Shown piece after piece: positions 42,784 to 53,100 of a DNA stretch of 64,000 bases (the stretch's first letter is position 1; every line of letters starts with the position of its first letter). The position numbers and the translations under genes were made by a program. The notes below the pieces were generated by a model that searched no databases, was not told where the DNA came from, and was given only the letters and a program-made list of their open reading frames with translations. This DNA comes from Mucilaginibacter aquaedulcis (GTDB lineage: Bacteria; Bacteroidota; Bacteroidia; Sphingobacteriales; Sphingobacteriaceae): the NCBI RefSeq assembly GCF_030409325.1, contig NZ_JAUFPR010000003.1, positions 558,001 through 622,000 on the forward strand, in the 5' to 3' direction.

Positions 42784-43749
42784 TTACTCTTTAAATAAGC
42801 TATTCACGAATGCCTGCCTGTCAAACAGCTGCAAATGATCCATGCCTTCGCCAACACCTATATATTTTACGGGAATCTTGAACTGGTCAGATATCCCGAT
42901 CACTACACCACCTTTGGCAGTACCATCAAGCTTGGTTAATGCCAGGGCATTAACGGCGGTAGCCTCAGTAAACTGCTTGCATTGCTCAATGGCATTTTGC
43001 CCGGTTGAAGCATCAAGCACCAGCAACACCTCATGCGGTGCGCCTGGTATTACCTTTTGCATAACATTCTTGATCTTGGTAAGCTCATTCATGAGGCCTA
43101 CTTTATTATGCAAACGCCCGGCGGTATCAATAATGGCAACATCATCGCCGTTGGCAACAGCCGAACGCAGGGTATCATAAGCCACCGAAGCCGGATCTGA
43201 ACCCATGGCCTGTGCTACTACTTTAACACCAACACGCTCGCCCCAAAGTTTTATCTGGTCAACCGCGGCAGCACGAAAAGTATCAGCAGCCCCTAAAACC
43301 ACCTGGTTACCGGCCTGTTTTAATTTATGGGCCAGTTTGCCAATAGTGGTGGTTTTACCAACACCATTAACACCAACCACCATAATTACATAGGGCTTGT
43401 GGTTACCATATTCAAAATTCCGGAAATCGTTGCTGTTATTTTCGGCCAGTAATTGCTGAATCTCATCCTTTAATAAGGTATTCAGCTCACCTGTGCCTAC
43501 GTATTTGTCGCGGGCTACGCGGGCTTCAATACGTTCAATTATTTTTAATGTAGTACTTACGCCAACGTCTGATGTTACCAGCACCTCCTCCAACTCATCC
43601 AGAACATCATCATCAACTGTCGATTTACCGGCAATTACCTTGGTGATCTTTGAAAAAAAGTTATCCTTGGTTTTTTCCAAACCGGTATCAAGGGCTTGCT
43701 GCTCCTGCTGCGTATTTTCCTTTTTCTTAAAAAAATCAAATAATCCCAT
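42784..43749 (-). CDS. ftsY: Signal recognition particle receptor FtsY
   Basis: A 321-residue SRP GTPase that docks ribosome-SRP complexes at the membrane. Short N-terminal charged part (MGLFDFFKKKENTQQEQQAL), N-domain helices to about residue 100, then the G domain: GVNGVGKTTTIGKLA (P loop), DTFRAAAVDQIKLWGE, DTAGRLHNK, TKLDGTAKGG. The C-terminal DMDHLQLFD-type end is present as MDHLQLFDRQAFVNSLF. Typical Bacteroidota length, without the long acidic domain of E. coli. Confidence 0.96.
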   Translation of the reverse strand: MGLFDFFKKKENTQQEQQALDTGLEKTKDNFFSKITKVIAGKSTVDDDVLDELEEVLVTSDVGVSTTLKIIERIEARVARDKYVGTGELNTLLKDEIQQLLAENNSNDFRNFEYGNHKPYVIMVVGVNGVGKTTTIGKLAHKLKQAGNQVVLGAADTFRAAAVDQIKLWGERVGVKVVAQAMGSDPASVAYDTLRSAVANGDDVAIIDTAGRLHNKVGLMNELTKIKNVMQKVIPGAPHEVLLVLDASTGQNAIEQCKQFTEATAVNALALTKLDGTAKGGVVIGISDQFKIPVKYIGVGEGMDHLQLFDRQAFVNSLFKE

Positions 43750-43750
43750 A

Positions 43751-43861
43751 AGCCTCTCCTAAATCCTCTCCAAAGGAGAGGACTTTTTTATAAAAGTTAT
43801 CGATTAGTATTGGCCGGCCATTATTTACCCCCTCTCCTTTGGAGAGGGCCGGGGTGAGGCC
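43751..43861. repeat. Palindromic repeat, CTCTCCTTTGGAGAGG family (D)
   Basis: Two palindromic cores (CCTCTCCAAAGGAGAGG and CCCTCTCCTTTGGAGAGGG) in inverse relation, 60 bp apart, with the second followed by CCGGGGTGAGG. They flank a short AT-rich piece between ftsY and DUF4295. A variant (TTTCCCCTTTAGGGGAGATT) lies at 50091-50112. Confidence 0.7.
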
Positions 43862-43919
43862 TAACAAAAAAAGCCCTCTCGTAAAAACAAGACGGCTTCC
43901 GTATTTTGATCAAAAGTTA

Positions 43920-44084
43920 TTACAGAGTTTTACCTGCAATTGCATCCTTAACAAAATCGTTAGGGACAATTTGTGTTTTGAATGAATAAGCACCAGTTTT
44001 TGGTGATTTATTCATGGTGATCACTTTTGAATATTCTTTGCCTTTACCTGCTACTTTCAGTGTTGCAACTACTTTCTTTGCCAT
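43920..44084 (-). CDS. DUF4295 family protein
   Basis: A 54-residue basic protein: MAKKVVATLKVAGKGKEYSK, then VITMNKSPKTGAYSFKTQIV and PNDFVKDAIAGKTL. It is a Bacteroidota-specific family always found beside rpmG/rpmB and is presumed ribosome-associated because of that setting. Too short for usual ORF cut-offs. The small gap before rpmG contains family F repeat arms. Confidence 0.93.
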   Translation of the reverse strand: MAKKVVATLKVAGKGKEYSKVITMNKSPKTGAYSFKTQIVPNDFVKDAIAGKTL

Positions 44085-44092
44085 GTTGTTTT

Positions 44093-44180
44093 TGTGTTGT
44101 ACGTTTTACGTGGATACGTATTACGTAATGTTAAACAATTATAGTTATAAGTTTATTTTGCGAATAACGTAAACCGCTAA
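44093..44180. repeat. ACGTATTACGT-type repeat (F)
   Basis: TTGTACGTTTTACGTGGATA and CGTATTACGTAATG, with AATAACGTAAACCGCTAAAC further on: alternating ACGT/TACGT phrases that can fold. Related phrases lie at 44385-44415 and 58301-58410. Confidence 0.6.
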
Positions 44181-44188
44181 ACGTAAAC

Positions 44189-44371
44189 TTATTTAATTTC
44201 TTTATGAACAGTTACTTTCCTTAAAACCGGGTTGAATTTTTTCAACTCTAATCTTTCAGTTGTATTTTTTTTGTTCTTAGTGGTAATATAGCGAGACATG
44301 CCTGGCATACCGCTTGTTTTGTGTTCAGTGCACTCTAAAATCACCTGAACTCTATTGCCTTTTTTTGCCAT
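44189..44371 (-). CDS. rpmG: 50S ribosomal protein L33
   Basis: A 60-residue L33: MAKKGNRVQVILECTEHKTS, then GMPGMSRYITTKNKKNTTER and LELKKFNPVLRKVTVHKEIK. It lacks the zinc-binding CxxC pairs, so it is the zinc-free (C-) form. In operon with rpmB upstream and DUF4295 downstream, all on the minus strand. Confidence 0.96.
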   Translation of the reverse strand: MAKKGNRVQVILECTEHKTSGMPGMSRYITTKNKKNTTERLELKKFNPVLRKVTVHKEIK

Positions 44372-44476
44372 TTTCTTTTTATGTTGTACGTGTCACCTCA
44401 CGGCTTACGCAGTTTTTCAAATTATATATTCCGTTTAATGCTTATGTAATTCACAAAGCCTTGAACGCAATATCTA

Positions 44477-44710
44477 CTAAATGTATCCTTTTTTTACAAA
44501 TTTATTGATACAAGCAGTAATACCATTTTTGCTGATGGTTTTAACAGCCGATGTAGATACCTTTAAGGTTATCCATTTATCTTCTTCAGGGATATAAAAC
44601 TTTTTCAGCTTTAAGTTAGGATGAAACCTACGTTTTGTTTTAACGTTTGAGTTAGAAACGTTGTTACCTACTATAGACCCTTTTCCTGTTAGATCACAAA
44701 TTCTTGACAT
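44477..44710 (-). CDS. rpmB: 50S ribosomal protein L28
   Basis: A 77-residue L28: MSRICDLTGKGSIVGNNVSN with KTKRRFHPNLKLKKFYIPEE. It carries the single-Cys N-terminus without a second CxxC, so it is zinc-free. First gene of the rpmB-rpmG-DUF4295 unit. GATATTTG on the minus strand at 44755-44762 is one mismatch from TAnnTTTG and 45 bp upstream, a likely promoter. Confidence 0.96.
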   Translation of the reverse strand: MSRICDLTGKGSIVGNNVSNSNVKTKRRFHPNLKLKKFYIPEEDKWITLKVSTSAVKTISKNGITACINKFVKKGYI

Positions 44711-44948
44711 GACAAATATTTTTAATTATCAACCCTTTATTCAAAAAGAGTTTGCAAATATCAGACTTTTAAATCAAATATTCAATGGTGTTTTTAAAAA
44801 TTATCAAATAAATTTTAAAATACCTATTAAGCTGTGTTTTAACCATGTTATCACTCAAAAAAAGCTTTTTAAAATTATTTAATAAGTTGCGTTTTTAATA
44901 TGCACATAACACATAAATTACTAATTTACGCCCACCATTATAAATACC

Positions 44949-46850
44949 ATGAAGATTACATCATTTGAAGAGTATAAACAGGTTTATCAACAAAGTGTTG
45001 AACAGCCGGAGCAATTTTGGGCGGGCATTGCCGACAATTTTTACTGGCACAAAAAATGGGATAAGGTACTGGAATGGAACTTTACAGAGCCCAGCGTAAA
45101 ATGGTTTCAGGGTGCAAAACTCAATATTACCGAAAACTGCCTTGACCGCCACCTGGATACCCTGGGCGATAAACCGGCCATTATATGGGAACCTAATGAT
45201 CCGCAGGAAAATCACCGCGTATTAACTTATCGCCAGTTACATGATAAGGTTTGCCAGTTTGCCAATGTGTTAAAAAATAACGGAGCTAAAAAAGGCGACC
45301 GTATTTGTATATATATGCCCATGGTGCCCGAGCTGGCTATAGCTGTTTTAGCTTGTGCCCGTATCGGCGCTATTCACTCCGTAGTATTCGGCGGCTTTTC
45401 GGCTCAATCCATTGCCGATAGGATCAAGGATGCTTCCTGTAATATTGTAATAACAGCCGATGGCGGTTTCAGGGGCACTAAGGAAATTCCGCTGAAATCA
45501 ATTATTGATGATGCCCTGGTTCAGTGTCCTTCTATACAAAAAGTAATTGTGCTTACCCGCAGCCGCACGCCTGTATCTATGATAAAAGGTCGTGATGTTT
45601 GGTGGGAAGATGAGGTTAAAAAGGTTGAAACACAAGGCAATATCCCCTGCCCTGCCGAAGAGATGGATGCCGAGGATATGCTGTTCATCCTTTATACATC
45701 AGGCTCAACAGGCAAACCGAAGGGTGTAGTTCATACCTGCGGCGGTTACATGGTTTATGCAGGTTACACTTTTGCCAACGCTTTCCAATACAATACCGGC
45801 GAGGTTTATTTCTGTACTGCCGATATCGGCTGGATCACCGGGCACTCTTATATTGCTTACGGACCACTATCTCAGGGAGCAACCACCGTATTATTTGAAG
45901 GTATCCCTTCATGGCCAAATGCGGGCCGTTTCTGGGATATTGTGGAAAAATATAAGGTAAATATATTATATACCGCGCCAACAGCCATCCGCTCGCTCAT
46001 GGGCTTTGGTGATGAGGCCCTGCAGGGCAAAGATTTCAGTTCGCTTAAAAAACTGGGCTCGGTTGGCGAACCGCTCAATGAGGAAGCATGGCACTGGTTT
46101 GATGAAAAAATCGGCCATAAACAATGCCCGATTGTTGATACCTGGTGGCAAACCGAAACTGGCGGTTTCATGATCGCCCCTATTGCCGGCGTTACACCTA
46201 CTAAACCGAGTTATGCAACCTTGCCATTACCGGGCGTACAACCTGTATTGGTTGATGAGAACGGAAAAGAAATTGAAGGCACAGGTGTAAGCGGTAACTT
46301 ATGTATCAAGTTCCCATGGCCGGGTATGCTGCGCACCACCTTTGGTGATCATGAACGCTGCCGCGCTACTTATTTTGCACCTTATCCTAATTTATATTTT
46401 ACAGGTGATGGCTGCCTGCGCGATGAAGACGGTTATTACCGCATTACGGGCCGTGTAGACGACGTACTGAACGTTTCCGGTCACCGCATAGGTACCGCCG
46501 AAGTGGAGAATGCCATCAACATGCACACCAGTGTGGTTGAATCGGCTGTGGTTGGCTATCCGCATGACATTAAGGGACAGGGTATTTACGCCTTTGTGGT
46601 ATGCCCTAAACACCATGCCGAGGATGATCTTACCCGCAAGGATATCATGATGACCGTATCGCGCATCATAGGAGCCATTGCCAAACCAGATAAAATTCAG
46701 TTTGTGAATGGTCTGCCTAAAACACGTTCGGGCAAGATCATGCGCCGCATTCTTCGTAAAATAGCAGAGGGTGATACTTCAAACTTAGGTGATACCTCTA
46801 CCCTGCTTGATCCGGCTGTAGTTGATGAGATCAAGGCAGGAGCATTATAA
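44949..46850 (+). CDS. acs: Acetyl-CoA synthetase (AMP-forming)
   Basis: A 633-residue adenylate-forming ligase converting acetate, CoA and ATP to acetyl-CoA. N-terminal acetyl-CoA synthetase motif (WFQGAKLNITENCLDRHL), AMP-binding signature (ILYTSGSTGKPKGVVHT), WWQTETGG, YFTGDGCLRDEDGYYRITGR, and the C-terminal acetylation-site motif PKTRSGKIMRRILR with its regulatory lysine. Plus-strand, divergent from rpmB, followed by a palindromic hairpin. It is the only long plus-strand gene of the core part. Confidence 0.96.
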   Translation: MKITSFEEYKQVYQQSVEQPEQFWAGIADNFYWHKKWDKVLEWNFTEPSVKWFQGAKLNITENCLDRHLDTLGDKPAIIWEPNDPQENHRVLTYRQLHDKVCQFANVLKNNGAKKGDRICIYMPMVPELAIAVLACARIGAIHSVVFGGFSAQSIADRIKDASCNIVITADGGFRGTKEIPLKSIIDDALVQCPSIQKVIVLTRSRTPVSMIKGRDVWWEDEVKKVETQGNIPCPAEEMDAEDMLFILYTSGSTGKPKGVVHTCGGYMVYAGYTFANAFQYNTGEVYFCTADIGWITGHSYIAYGPLSQGATTVLFEGIPSWPNAGRFWDIVEKYKVNILYTAPTAIRSLMGFGDEALQGKDFSSLKKLGSVGEPLNEEAWHWFDEKIGHKQCPIVDTWWQTETGGFMIAPIAGVTPTKPSYATLPLPGVQPVLVDENGKEIEGTGVSGNLCIKFPWPGMLRTTFGDHERCRATYFAPYPNLYFTGDGCLRDEDGYYRITGRVDDVLNVSGHRIGTAEVENAINMHTSVVESAVVGYPHDIKGQGIYAFVVCPKHHAEDDLTRKDIMMTVSRIIGAIAKPDKIQFVNGLPKTRSGKIMRRILRKIAEGDTSNLGDTSTLLDPAVVDEIKAGAL

Positions 46851-46910
46851 TAGGATAAAAGATTTGGGGATAAAAGAATAAGGATTTCATCCACTGACAG
46901 TCATTCTACA

Positions 46911-46940
46911 GACTTACGAAGTTTTGAAACTTCGTAAGTC
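46911..46940 (+). terminator. 14-bp palindromic hairpin after acs
   Basis: GACTTACGAAGTTT (46911-46924) and AAACTTCGTAAGTC (46927-46940) are perfect reverse complements with only two bases between. The following TTCCCTTCATTTTT is T-rich. It probably ends or protects acs mRNA, and may be a repeat shared with other sites (compare GAAGTTTCGT near 33531). Confidence 0.65.
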
Positions 46941-47073
46941 TTCCCTTCATTTTTGCCCCGGCTCCACTTTTCATGCCCGTGCAAACACACCTTATTTTAT
47001 CCCAATTTTTCAATCTTTCCAAAACCAATCTCTCCTGGCCCTGTTCTTCTAATACATCTAAATAAAAAACATC

Positions 47074-47259
47074 ATGGATAAATTAGAAATAAAAGGCGGA
47101 TGGAATGAATTGAAAGGCAAAGTAAAACAAGCCTACGGCGATTTAACAGACGACGACCTGATACGAGAAGAAGGCAAAGACGATGAACTGCTTGGAAAAC
47201 TACAGCAAAAAACAGGCAAATCCCGCGATGAGCTGGTGAAATGGATCAACAGTTTATAA
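47074..47259 (+). CDS. CsbD-family stress protein
   Basis: A 61-residue protein: MDKLEIKGGWNELKGKVKQA with YGDLTDDDLIREEGKDDELL and GKLQQKTGKSRDELVKWINS. It is the hydrophilic CsbD-like general stress family; the KGxWNxLKGKxKxxxGxLTDDD core is unmistakable. Small and cytoplasmic; molecular function unknown. Monocistronic, with a strong bidirectional terminator about 60 bp on. Confidence 0.93.
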   Translation: MDKLEIKGGWNELKGKVKQAYGDLTDDDLIREEGKDDELLGKLQQKTGKSRDELVKWINSL

Positions 47260-47317
47260 TTGCACACGAAAAAAGCAAATCGGTCATTGCAAACTTAGCG
47301 TGGCAACGACGGAATAA

Positions 47318-47348
47318 ATAAAAAAGGCTCCATAAGGAGCCTTTTTTA
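47318..47348. terminator. Bidirectional terminator
   Basis: AAAAAAGGCTCC / GGAGCCTTTTTT with a 4-nt loop: A-run on one side and T-run on the other, so it terminates both csbD (plus) and the convergent secreted-protein gene (minus). Confidence 0.9.
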
Positions 47349-47349
47349 T

Positions 47350-48276
47350 TTATTCCTTTTTATAATCCTTATGCACAATTAAAAAACTGGCTCGTTCCTC
47401 CTTATGGAATGGGATGTTCCAGTTACCCTGGTAGGTAATTTTGGTGGGTAATAATTCGCCGCCAAAATTGTTTAGCTCAATGTTCATCTGCACGTTAAAA
47501 TCAACAAACATATTGCTAAATTTCATATCAATGTAACGACCCAGTATTTGAAAAGTACGTTCATCAAATATGGTGGTCATCTCCTTGATCATGGTATCAT
47601 CATCAGATGTGCTTGGTTTAAACCTCACCCTGAAGCGATATACCGGTATGGTATCCAGATACTTGCCGCGGGCAAACTCATATAGATAATAATCCTTCAT
47701 ATCACCAGAGAATATCTCGGTTTTGCTGCTAATAAATGGTATGCCCTTTACCTTGCGGCCAGGTGTAAAAATGAGAGTCTTGAGCTTGTCCTTATATGAT
47801 TCATTTTTACCGCCCGAGCCCGGCAGCGCATCACCTTTTGTAAAATCAGAGTTGTAGGCGTTCATGAAAATATAATCAAACATCTCTACCGTATACAGCT
47901 GGTACTTGCCGTTCTTTTTAAACATATTACCGCTATCTGCTTTGGCTATGTACTCCATTTTATGCTTGCCGGCGGCATTACTGTGGATGATTTTCCGGTA
48001 TATTTTACCATCAACCTTGTTCTTTTTGTCGTAGGTAAAAATGCGGTTCTCGGCGGTGAAACCATAGCGTTTCATGTTTTCAAAAGCCTTATAAAAACCG
48101 GTGTCGGCCAGTACAGCATCAATAAAATCCTGCGCATTCAGCTTGTGCGATTTGATATCAACCAGCGAGTCGATAACAATGGTTTTAATGGTATCGGGAT
48201 TAAAGCGGTTGATTTGCTGTGCAAAAGATGCTGTGCCTATGGTACAGAACAGTAATAATAGCAGAAGTTTTTTCAT
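47350..48276 (-). CDS. Secreted hypothetical protein
   Basis: A 308-residue exported protein with signal peptide MKKLLLLLLFCTIGTASFAQ. The mature part looks alpha/beta, with many Lys, Asp and aromatic residues (DFIDAVLADTGFYKAFENMK, FPTxxYQG-like end ELLPTKITYQGNWNIPFHKE). The last third resembles Bacteroidota proteins in which a carboxypeptidase-like or TonB-family plug is followed by a beta-sheet domain, but no family name can be given. It converges with csbD. Confidence 0.6.
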   Translation of the reverse strand: MKKLLLLLLFCTIGTASFAQQINRFNPDTIKTIVIDSLVDIKSHKLNAQDFIDAVLADTGFYKAFENMKRYGFTAENRIFTYDKKNKVDGKIYRKIIHSNAAGKHKMEYIAKADSGNMFKKNGKYQLYTVEMFDYIFMNAYNSDFTKGDALPGSGGKNESYKDKLKTLIFTPGRKVKGIPFISSKTEIFSGDMKDYYLYEFARGKYLDTIPVYRFRVRFKPSTSDDDTMIKEMTTIFDERTFQILGRYIDMKFSNMFVDFNVQMNIELNNFGGELLPTKITYQGNWNIPFHKEERASFLIVHKDYKKE

Positions 48277-48280
48277 AGAT

Positions 48281-48359
48281 AGTTCATTAGTCTACTGGTT
48301 TATTTGTTCATTTGGCCAACATTTACTAATGAACCAGTGAACAAATGAACCAATGAACT
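48281..48359. repeat. GTTCATT-type palindromic repeat
   Basis: Repeated TTCATTAGT, GGTTTATTTGTTCATTTGG and the complementary AATGAACCAGTGAACAAATG followed by AACCAATGAAC. It is a long low-complexity palindrome between the secreted-protein and amidohydrolase genes. Confidence 0.6.
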
Positions 48360-48365
48360 TATATA

Positions 48366-49550
48366 TTAATTTCCCAGTTGTTTTACAGCCAGGTAAGCCA
48401 TAAGGCCGGTGCTTATTTTAAACGCGTCTTCCTCCACATCAAAAGTTGGTGTGTGTACCGATGAAGTAATGCCGCGGCTTTCGTTGCGGGTACCTAAGCG
48501 GTAAAAACAGCTATCGGCCACTTGCGAGTAGTAAGCAAAATCTTCGGCAGCCATCCATATATCCAGGTCAACCACGTTTTCTTTGCCGAGGTAATCTTCG
48601 GCATGGCCGCGGGTTTTATTGGTAAGCACCTCTTCGTTGATCAGGAACGGATAGCCACGCATGATATTAAAATCGCAGCTGCCTCCCATGCTTTCAGCAA
48701 TGCCTTCAGCCATTTTTTTCATGCGTTTGTGGGCTTCTTCGCGCCATTTTTCGTCCATAGTGCGGAAAGTACCTTCCAGGTACACTTCGTTAGGGATCAC
48801 GTTGGTAGCGCCATTGGCTATTACCTTACCAAATGACAATACTGAGGGGCTTTTTGGATCGGCAAAGCGGCTCACGACCTGCTGCAAAGCGGTTAATATA
48901 TGCGCCGTAATAATTACCGGATCAATATTTTGTTGAGGCTGTGCGCCATGACCGCCTTTGCCCTTTACGGTAACATAAAGCTCGTCTGTTGATGCCATGT
49001 ATTTACCGGCACGGAAGCCAACCTTACCGGCATCAATCAAAGGCATAACATGCTGACCTAACACGGCATGTGGCTTGGGATTTTCTAAAACACCCGCTTT
49101 GATCATGATACTTGCACCGCCAGGCAGTTTCTCTTCAGCTGGTTGAAATATCAGTTTCACAGTACCTGCAAACTGGCTTTTTAGCTCGGTAAGGATACGG
49201 GCCGTACCCAATAATGATGATGTATGCGCATCGTGTCCGCAGGCGTGCATTACACCAACATTTTGCGATTTATAAGGCACATCATTGGCTTCGGTAATAG
49301 GCAGCGCATCCATATCGGCACGCAGGGCTACCACGTTGTTTGATGGCTTATCACCTTTGATCAGGGCAACCAAGCCGGTATCGGCCACTTTGTGGTACTC
49401 TAAACCCATTTCCTCCAGCTTACCTGCTACGAAGGCCGAGGTTTGCTGCTCATGAAATGATAGTTCTGGGTGGCTGTGCAAATGGCGGCGATTGGCCACC
49501 ACATCATTAAATATTTTTTGGGATAGTTCCTGTATTTGATCTTTAATCAT
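48366..49550 (-). CDS. M20-family amidohydrolase
   Basis: A 394-residue metallopeptidase of the M20D group (N-acyl-amino-acid/hippurate amidohydrolase). Metal-binding motifs: RADMDALPITEAN, MHACGHDAHTSSLLGTARIL, PAEEKLPGG, and a C-terminal SSVHTPTFDVEEDAF with the last His ligand. It cleaves N-acyl amino acids in the cytoplasm. It overlaps the SPOR-domain gene upstream by 8 bp and forms a two-gene unit with it. Confidence 0.92.
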   Translation of the reverse strand: MIKDQIQELSQKIFNDVVANRRHLHSHPELSFHEQQTSAFVAGKLEEMGLEYHKVADTGLVALIKGDKPSNNVVALRADMDALPITEANDVPYKSQNVGVMHACGHDAHTSSLLGTARILTELKSQFAGTVKLIFQPAEEKLPGGASIMIKAGVLENPKPHAVLGQHVMPLIDAGKVGFRAGKYMASTDELYVTVKGKGGHGAQPQQNIDPVIITAHILTALQQVVSRFADPKSPSVLSFGKVIANGATNVIPNEVYLEGTFRTMDEKWREEAHKRMKKMAEGIAESMGGSCDFNIMRGYPFLINEEVLTNKTRGHAEDYLGKENVVDLDIWMAAEDFAYYSQVADSCFYRLGTRNESRGITSSVHTPTFDVEEDAFKISTGLMAYLAVKQLGN

Positions 49551-50007
49551 TGTTAGTATCCGTTTTGGGAAGGTTTATTTTTTCGAATATGATGAACAGG
49601 CTCGTAAAATTGGGCCGAAGTTCCTGCATCAATTTTTGTGCTTCCAGGCGGGTTTTAAAATCGCCGGCACGAACTTTAAAATTAGGTTCGCTGTATATGA
49701 TATAGGTCCGCAGTTCAGGGTATTGATCCTGCAAACGAGCCTGGGCACTATAGGCATCCTTACGGTTTGATCCGCTGAAGATCTGCACCCGGTAACCGTA
49801 TGATGAAAACGCGGTAGGCATACCGGCCGTGTTATTCAACTCAAACCGCTTAGCTATTAAGGTATCCACAAGCGGATCCTTAACTACCTCTACCCGTCCG
49901 CGGGTTTGCTGGGCAAAGGCTTGTGTTGACACTAAAAAGAGTATAAAAAAAAAGCAGTATTTGATAAGTGCCTGTTGAGCTTTATAATCAAATACTGCTT
50001 TTTTCAT
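49543..50007 (-). CDS. SPOR-domain secreted protein
   Basis: A 154-residue protein with a hydrophobic signal (FFFILFLVSTQAFAQ) and a C-terminal SPOR-like domain (GYRVQIFSGSNRKDAYSAQA, YIIYSEPNFKVRAGDFKTRL, AQKLMQELRPNFTSLFII). SPOR domains bind glycan strands stripped of stem peptides, often at division sites. It starts directly upstream of the amidohydrolase, coupled by an 8-bp overlap. Confidence 0.9.
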   Translation of the reverse strand: MKKAVFDYKAQQALIKYCFFFILFLVSTQAFAQQTRGRVEVVKDPLVDTLIAKRFELNNTAGMPTAFSSYGYRVQIFSGSNRKDAYSAQARLQDQYPELRTYIIYSEPNFKVRAGDFKTRLEAQKLMQELRPNFTSLFIIFEKINLPKTDTNND

Positions 50008-50030
50008 TTTTTATCTATTAAAATAAAGCC

Positions 50031-50115
50031 CGTCATGCCTCGACAGCTCAGCATGACAGGCCCATTTCCTTTCTTTCCTTTTTTAAAATTTCCCCTTTAG
50101 GGGAGATTTAGAGGG
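50031..50115. repeat. Mixed repeat: C-family half plus D variant
   Basis: CGTCATGCCTCGACAGCTCA and GCATGACAGG (C-family phrase), then TTTCCCCTTTAGGGGAGATT (D-like). It lies just after secA and just before the SPOR gene region. Confidence 0.6.
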
Positions 50116-50120
50116 GCCCC

Positions 50121-53100
50121 TTAATTCTGCCCTACGCCGTGGCAGTTTTTATATTTTTTACCGCTACCGCAAGGGCAAGGGTCATTACGGCCTATTTTGT
50201 TCTCTACCCTAACCGGGGTAGCTTTTTGCTGTTCCTGAAAATCATCCATCGGGATGCCGTTGCTTTCGCTAACCATCTCGGCTTTGGTCGTTTTCATTTT
50301 ACGCAGATCAAGCTTTGGTTCCGGTTTGGCTTCCTTTACTTCATCAGGTGCCTGCTGAACCGGGATACCGCCCCTGAACAGGAAGCTTACAATCTCTTTG
50401 TTCACGTTGGCCAGCATACCTCTGAATAGTTCAAAAGCTTCAAACTTATAAACCAACAGTGGATCCTTTTGCTCATAAACCGCGTTTTGTACAGATTGTT
50501 TTAACTCATCCATTTCGCGAAGGTGCTCTTTCCAGGCATCATCTATCAGGTACAGGGTCACGTTCTTTTCAAACGATTTAAATACCTCAACACCATGATT
50601 ATCTACCGCTTTTTTAAGCGGTACAGAAACCTGTATGCCATGAATACCATCACTAAACGGCACTACAATGTTCTCAACATACTGGCCGCGGGTATCAAAT
50701 ACATCTTTCAGTACCGGATAGGCCTGATGCGCAACAGCGTCAGCTTTACGTTTGTAAAAGTCCATCACCGCGTGGAAGGTATCATCGGTAAGGGTAGCTA
50801 TATTTTTAGAAGCAAACTCATCAATGCTCAGTTCAATATCAACCGAAAACAAGCGGATCACCTCAAGGGTAAAGCCTTCGTAATTGTTTGATTCTTTGTA
50901 TTCGGTAACAATATCCTCAACAACATCAAAAATGGTGTTGCTCAAATCAACGTCAAGACGTTCGCCAAACAGCGCGTTTTTACGTTTGGTGTAAATAACG
51001 GTACGCTGTGAGTTCATCACGTCGTCATACTCCAGTAAACGCTTACGGATACCAAAGTTGTTTTCTTCTACCTTTTTCTGCGCACGCTCAATTGATTTGG
51101 AGATCATAGAGTGCTGAATAACTTCGCCCTCCTCAATACCCATACGCACCATCAGGTTAGAGATACGCTCTGATCCGAATAAACGCATCAGGTTATCCTC
51201 TAATGATACAAAGAACTGTGAAGAACCCGGATCGCCTTGGCGACCGGCACGACCACGCAACTGCCTGTCAACCCGGCGAGATTCGTGACGTTCTGTACCC
51301 ACAATGGCCAAACCACCCGCATCTTTAACACCGGCACCAAGCTTAATATCCGTACCACGACCAGCCATGTTGGTAGCAATGGTCACGGTGCCGGTTTTAC
51401 CAGCTTCAGCCACAATATCGGCCTCTTTCTGGTGCATTTTGGCATTCAGTACGTTATGTTTAATACCGCGCAGTTTAAGCATACGGCTTAATAATTCAGA
51501 AATTTCAACCGAGGTTGTACCTACTAGTACCGGGCGGCCGGCTTCTGTTAGCTTAACAATTTCTTCGGCTACCGCGTTATATTTTTCACGAACAGTACGG
51601 TAAACCAGATCCTGTCTGTCGTCGCGGCTTATTTTGCTGTTGGTTGGTATCTCTACCACGTCCAGCTTATATATTTCCCAGAACTCACCGGCTTCGGTAA
51701 CAGCAGTACCAGTCATACCACAAAGCTTGTGATACATACGGAAGTAGTTTTGCAGGGTAATGGTTGCAAATGTTTGTGTAGCATCCTCTACCTTAACGTT
51801 CTCTTTTGCTTCGATAGCCTGGTGTAAACCATCAGAGTAACGGCGGCCATCCAATACACGGCCGGTTTGCTCATCAACAATTTTCACTTTGCCTTCGTCA
51901 AGGATGTATTCGGTATCCTTTTCAAACAGCGTATACGCTTTTAACAACTGGTTAACTGAGTGTATACGTTCAGATTTGATAGAGAAATCGCGCATCAACT
52001 CATCTTTACGGGCAATTTTCTCTTCGGCACTCAGGCTTGATTTTTCAATCTCGGCAATTTCGGTACCTACATCAGGCATCACGAAAAAGTGAGGATCTTC
52101 GCCGGATGAGGTGATCAGTTCGATACCTTTTTCAGCCAGCTCAACCTGGTTATTCTTTTCGTCGATCACGAAGAACAATTCAGAATCTACCTTAGGCATA
52201 TCCTTACCCTGATCCTGCATGTAATGGTTTTCAACCTTCTGCAAAAGCGACCTATTGGCGCCTTCGCTCAAAAATTTAATAAGTGCCTTGCTTTTTGGCA
52301 AACCTCTGAAGGCACGCAATAAAGCCAGGCCACCGCCATCAACATCAATATTGCCTTCACCTATCGCTTTTTTAGCTTCGTTCAATGCAGTATTTACATA
52401 TGCTTTTTGCGCGTTAACTAAACGCTCAATACGTGGTTTCAACTCATAAAACTCATGCTCATCACCGCGAGGAATAGGGCCTGATATAATTAAAGGTGTA
52501 CGTGCATCATCAATCAATACAGAGTCAACCTCATCCACCATGGCATAATGTAACTTGCGCTGCACCAATTCTTCAGGGCTGCGTGTCATATTGTCACGCA
52601 GGTAGTCGAAACCAAACTCGTTGTTGGTACCAAAGGTAATATCGGCAAGGTAAGCTGCACGGCGCTCTTCAGAGTTTGGCTCATGCTTGTCGATACAATC
52701 AACAGATAAGCCATGAAACTCATACAACGGGCCCATCCATTCACTATCCCTGCGTGCCAGGTAATCATTCACGGTTACAATGTGAACACCCTGACCAGCA
52801 AGCGCATTCAGGTATGCAGGCAGCGTGGCTACCAGCGTTTTACCTTCACCTGTGGCCATCTCTGATATTTTACCCTGGTGTAATACTATACCACCAATAA
52901 GCTGAACATCGTAATGCACCATATCCCAAGTAACCTCATTACCGGCAGCAAGCCAAGTGTTATGGTGAACTGCTTTATCGCCTTTAATAACTACGTTATT
53001 TTTACGGGCGGCAAGCTCACGATCAAACTGTGTGGCAGTAACTTCAATAGTTTTATTGCTTGAAAAGCGGCTTGCTGTTTCTTTAACAACAGCAAAGGCC

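Noticed and set aside
47074..47259. CsbD gene as part of the acs transcript
   Set aside because: A 14-bp hairpin and over 200 bp separate the two; they are more likely independent.
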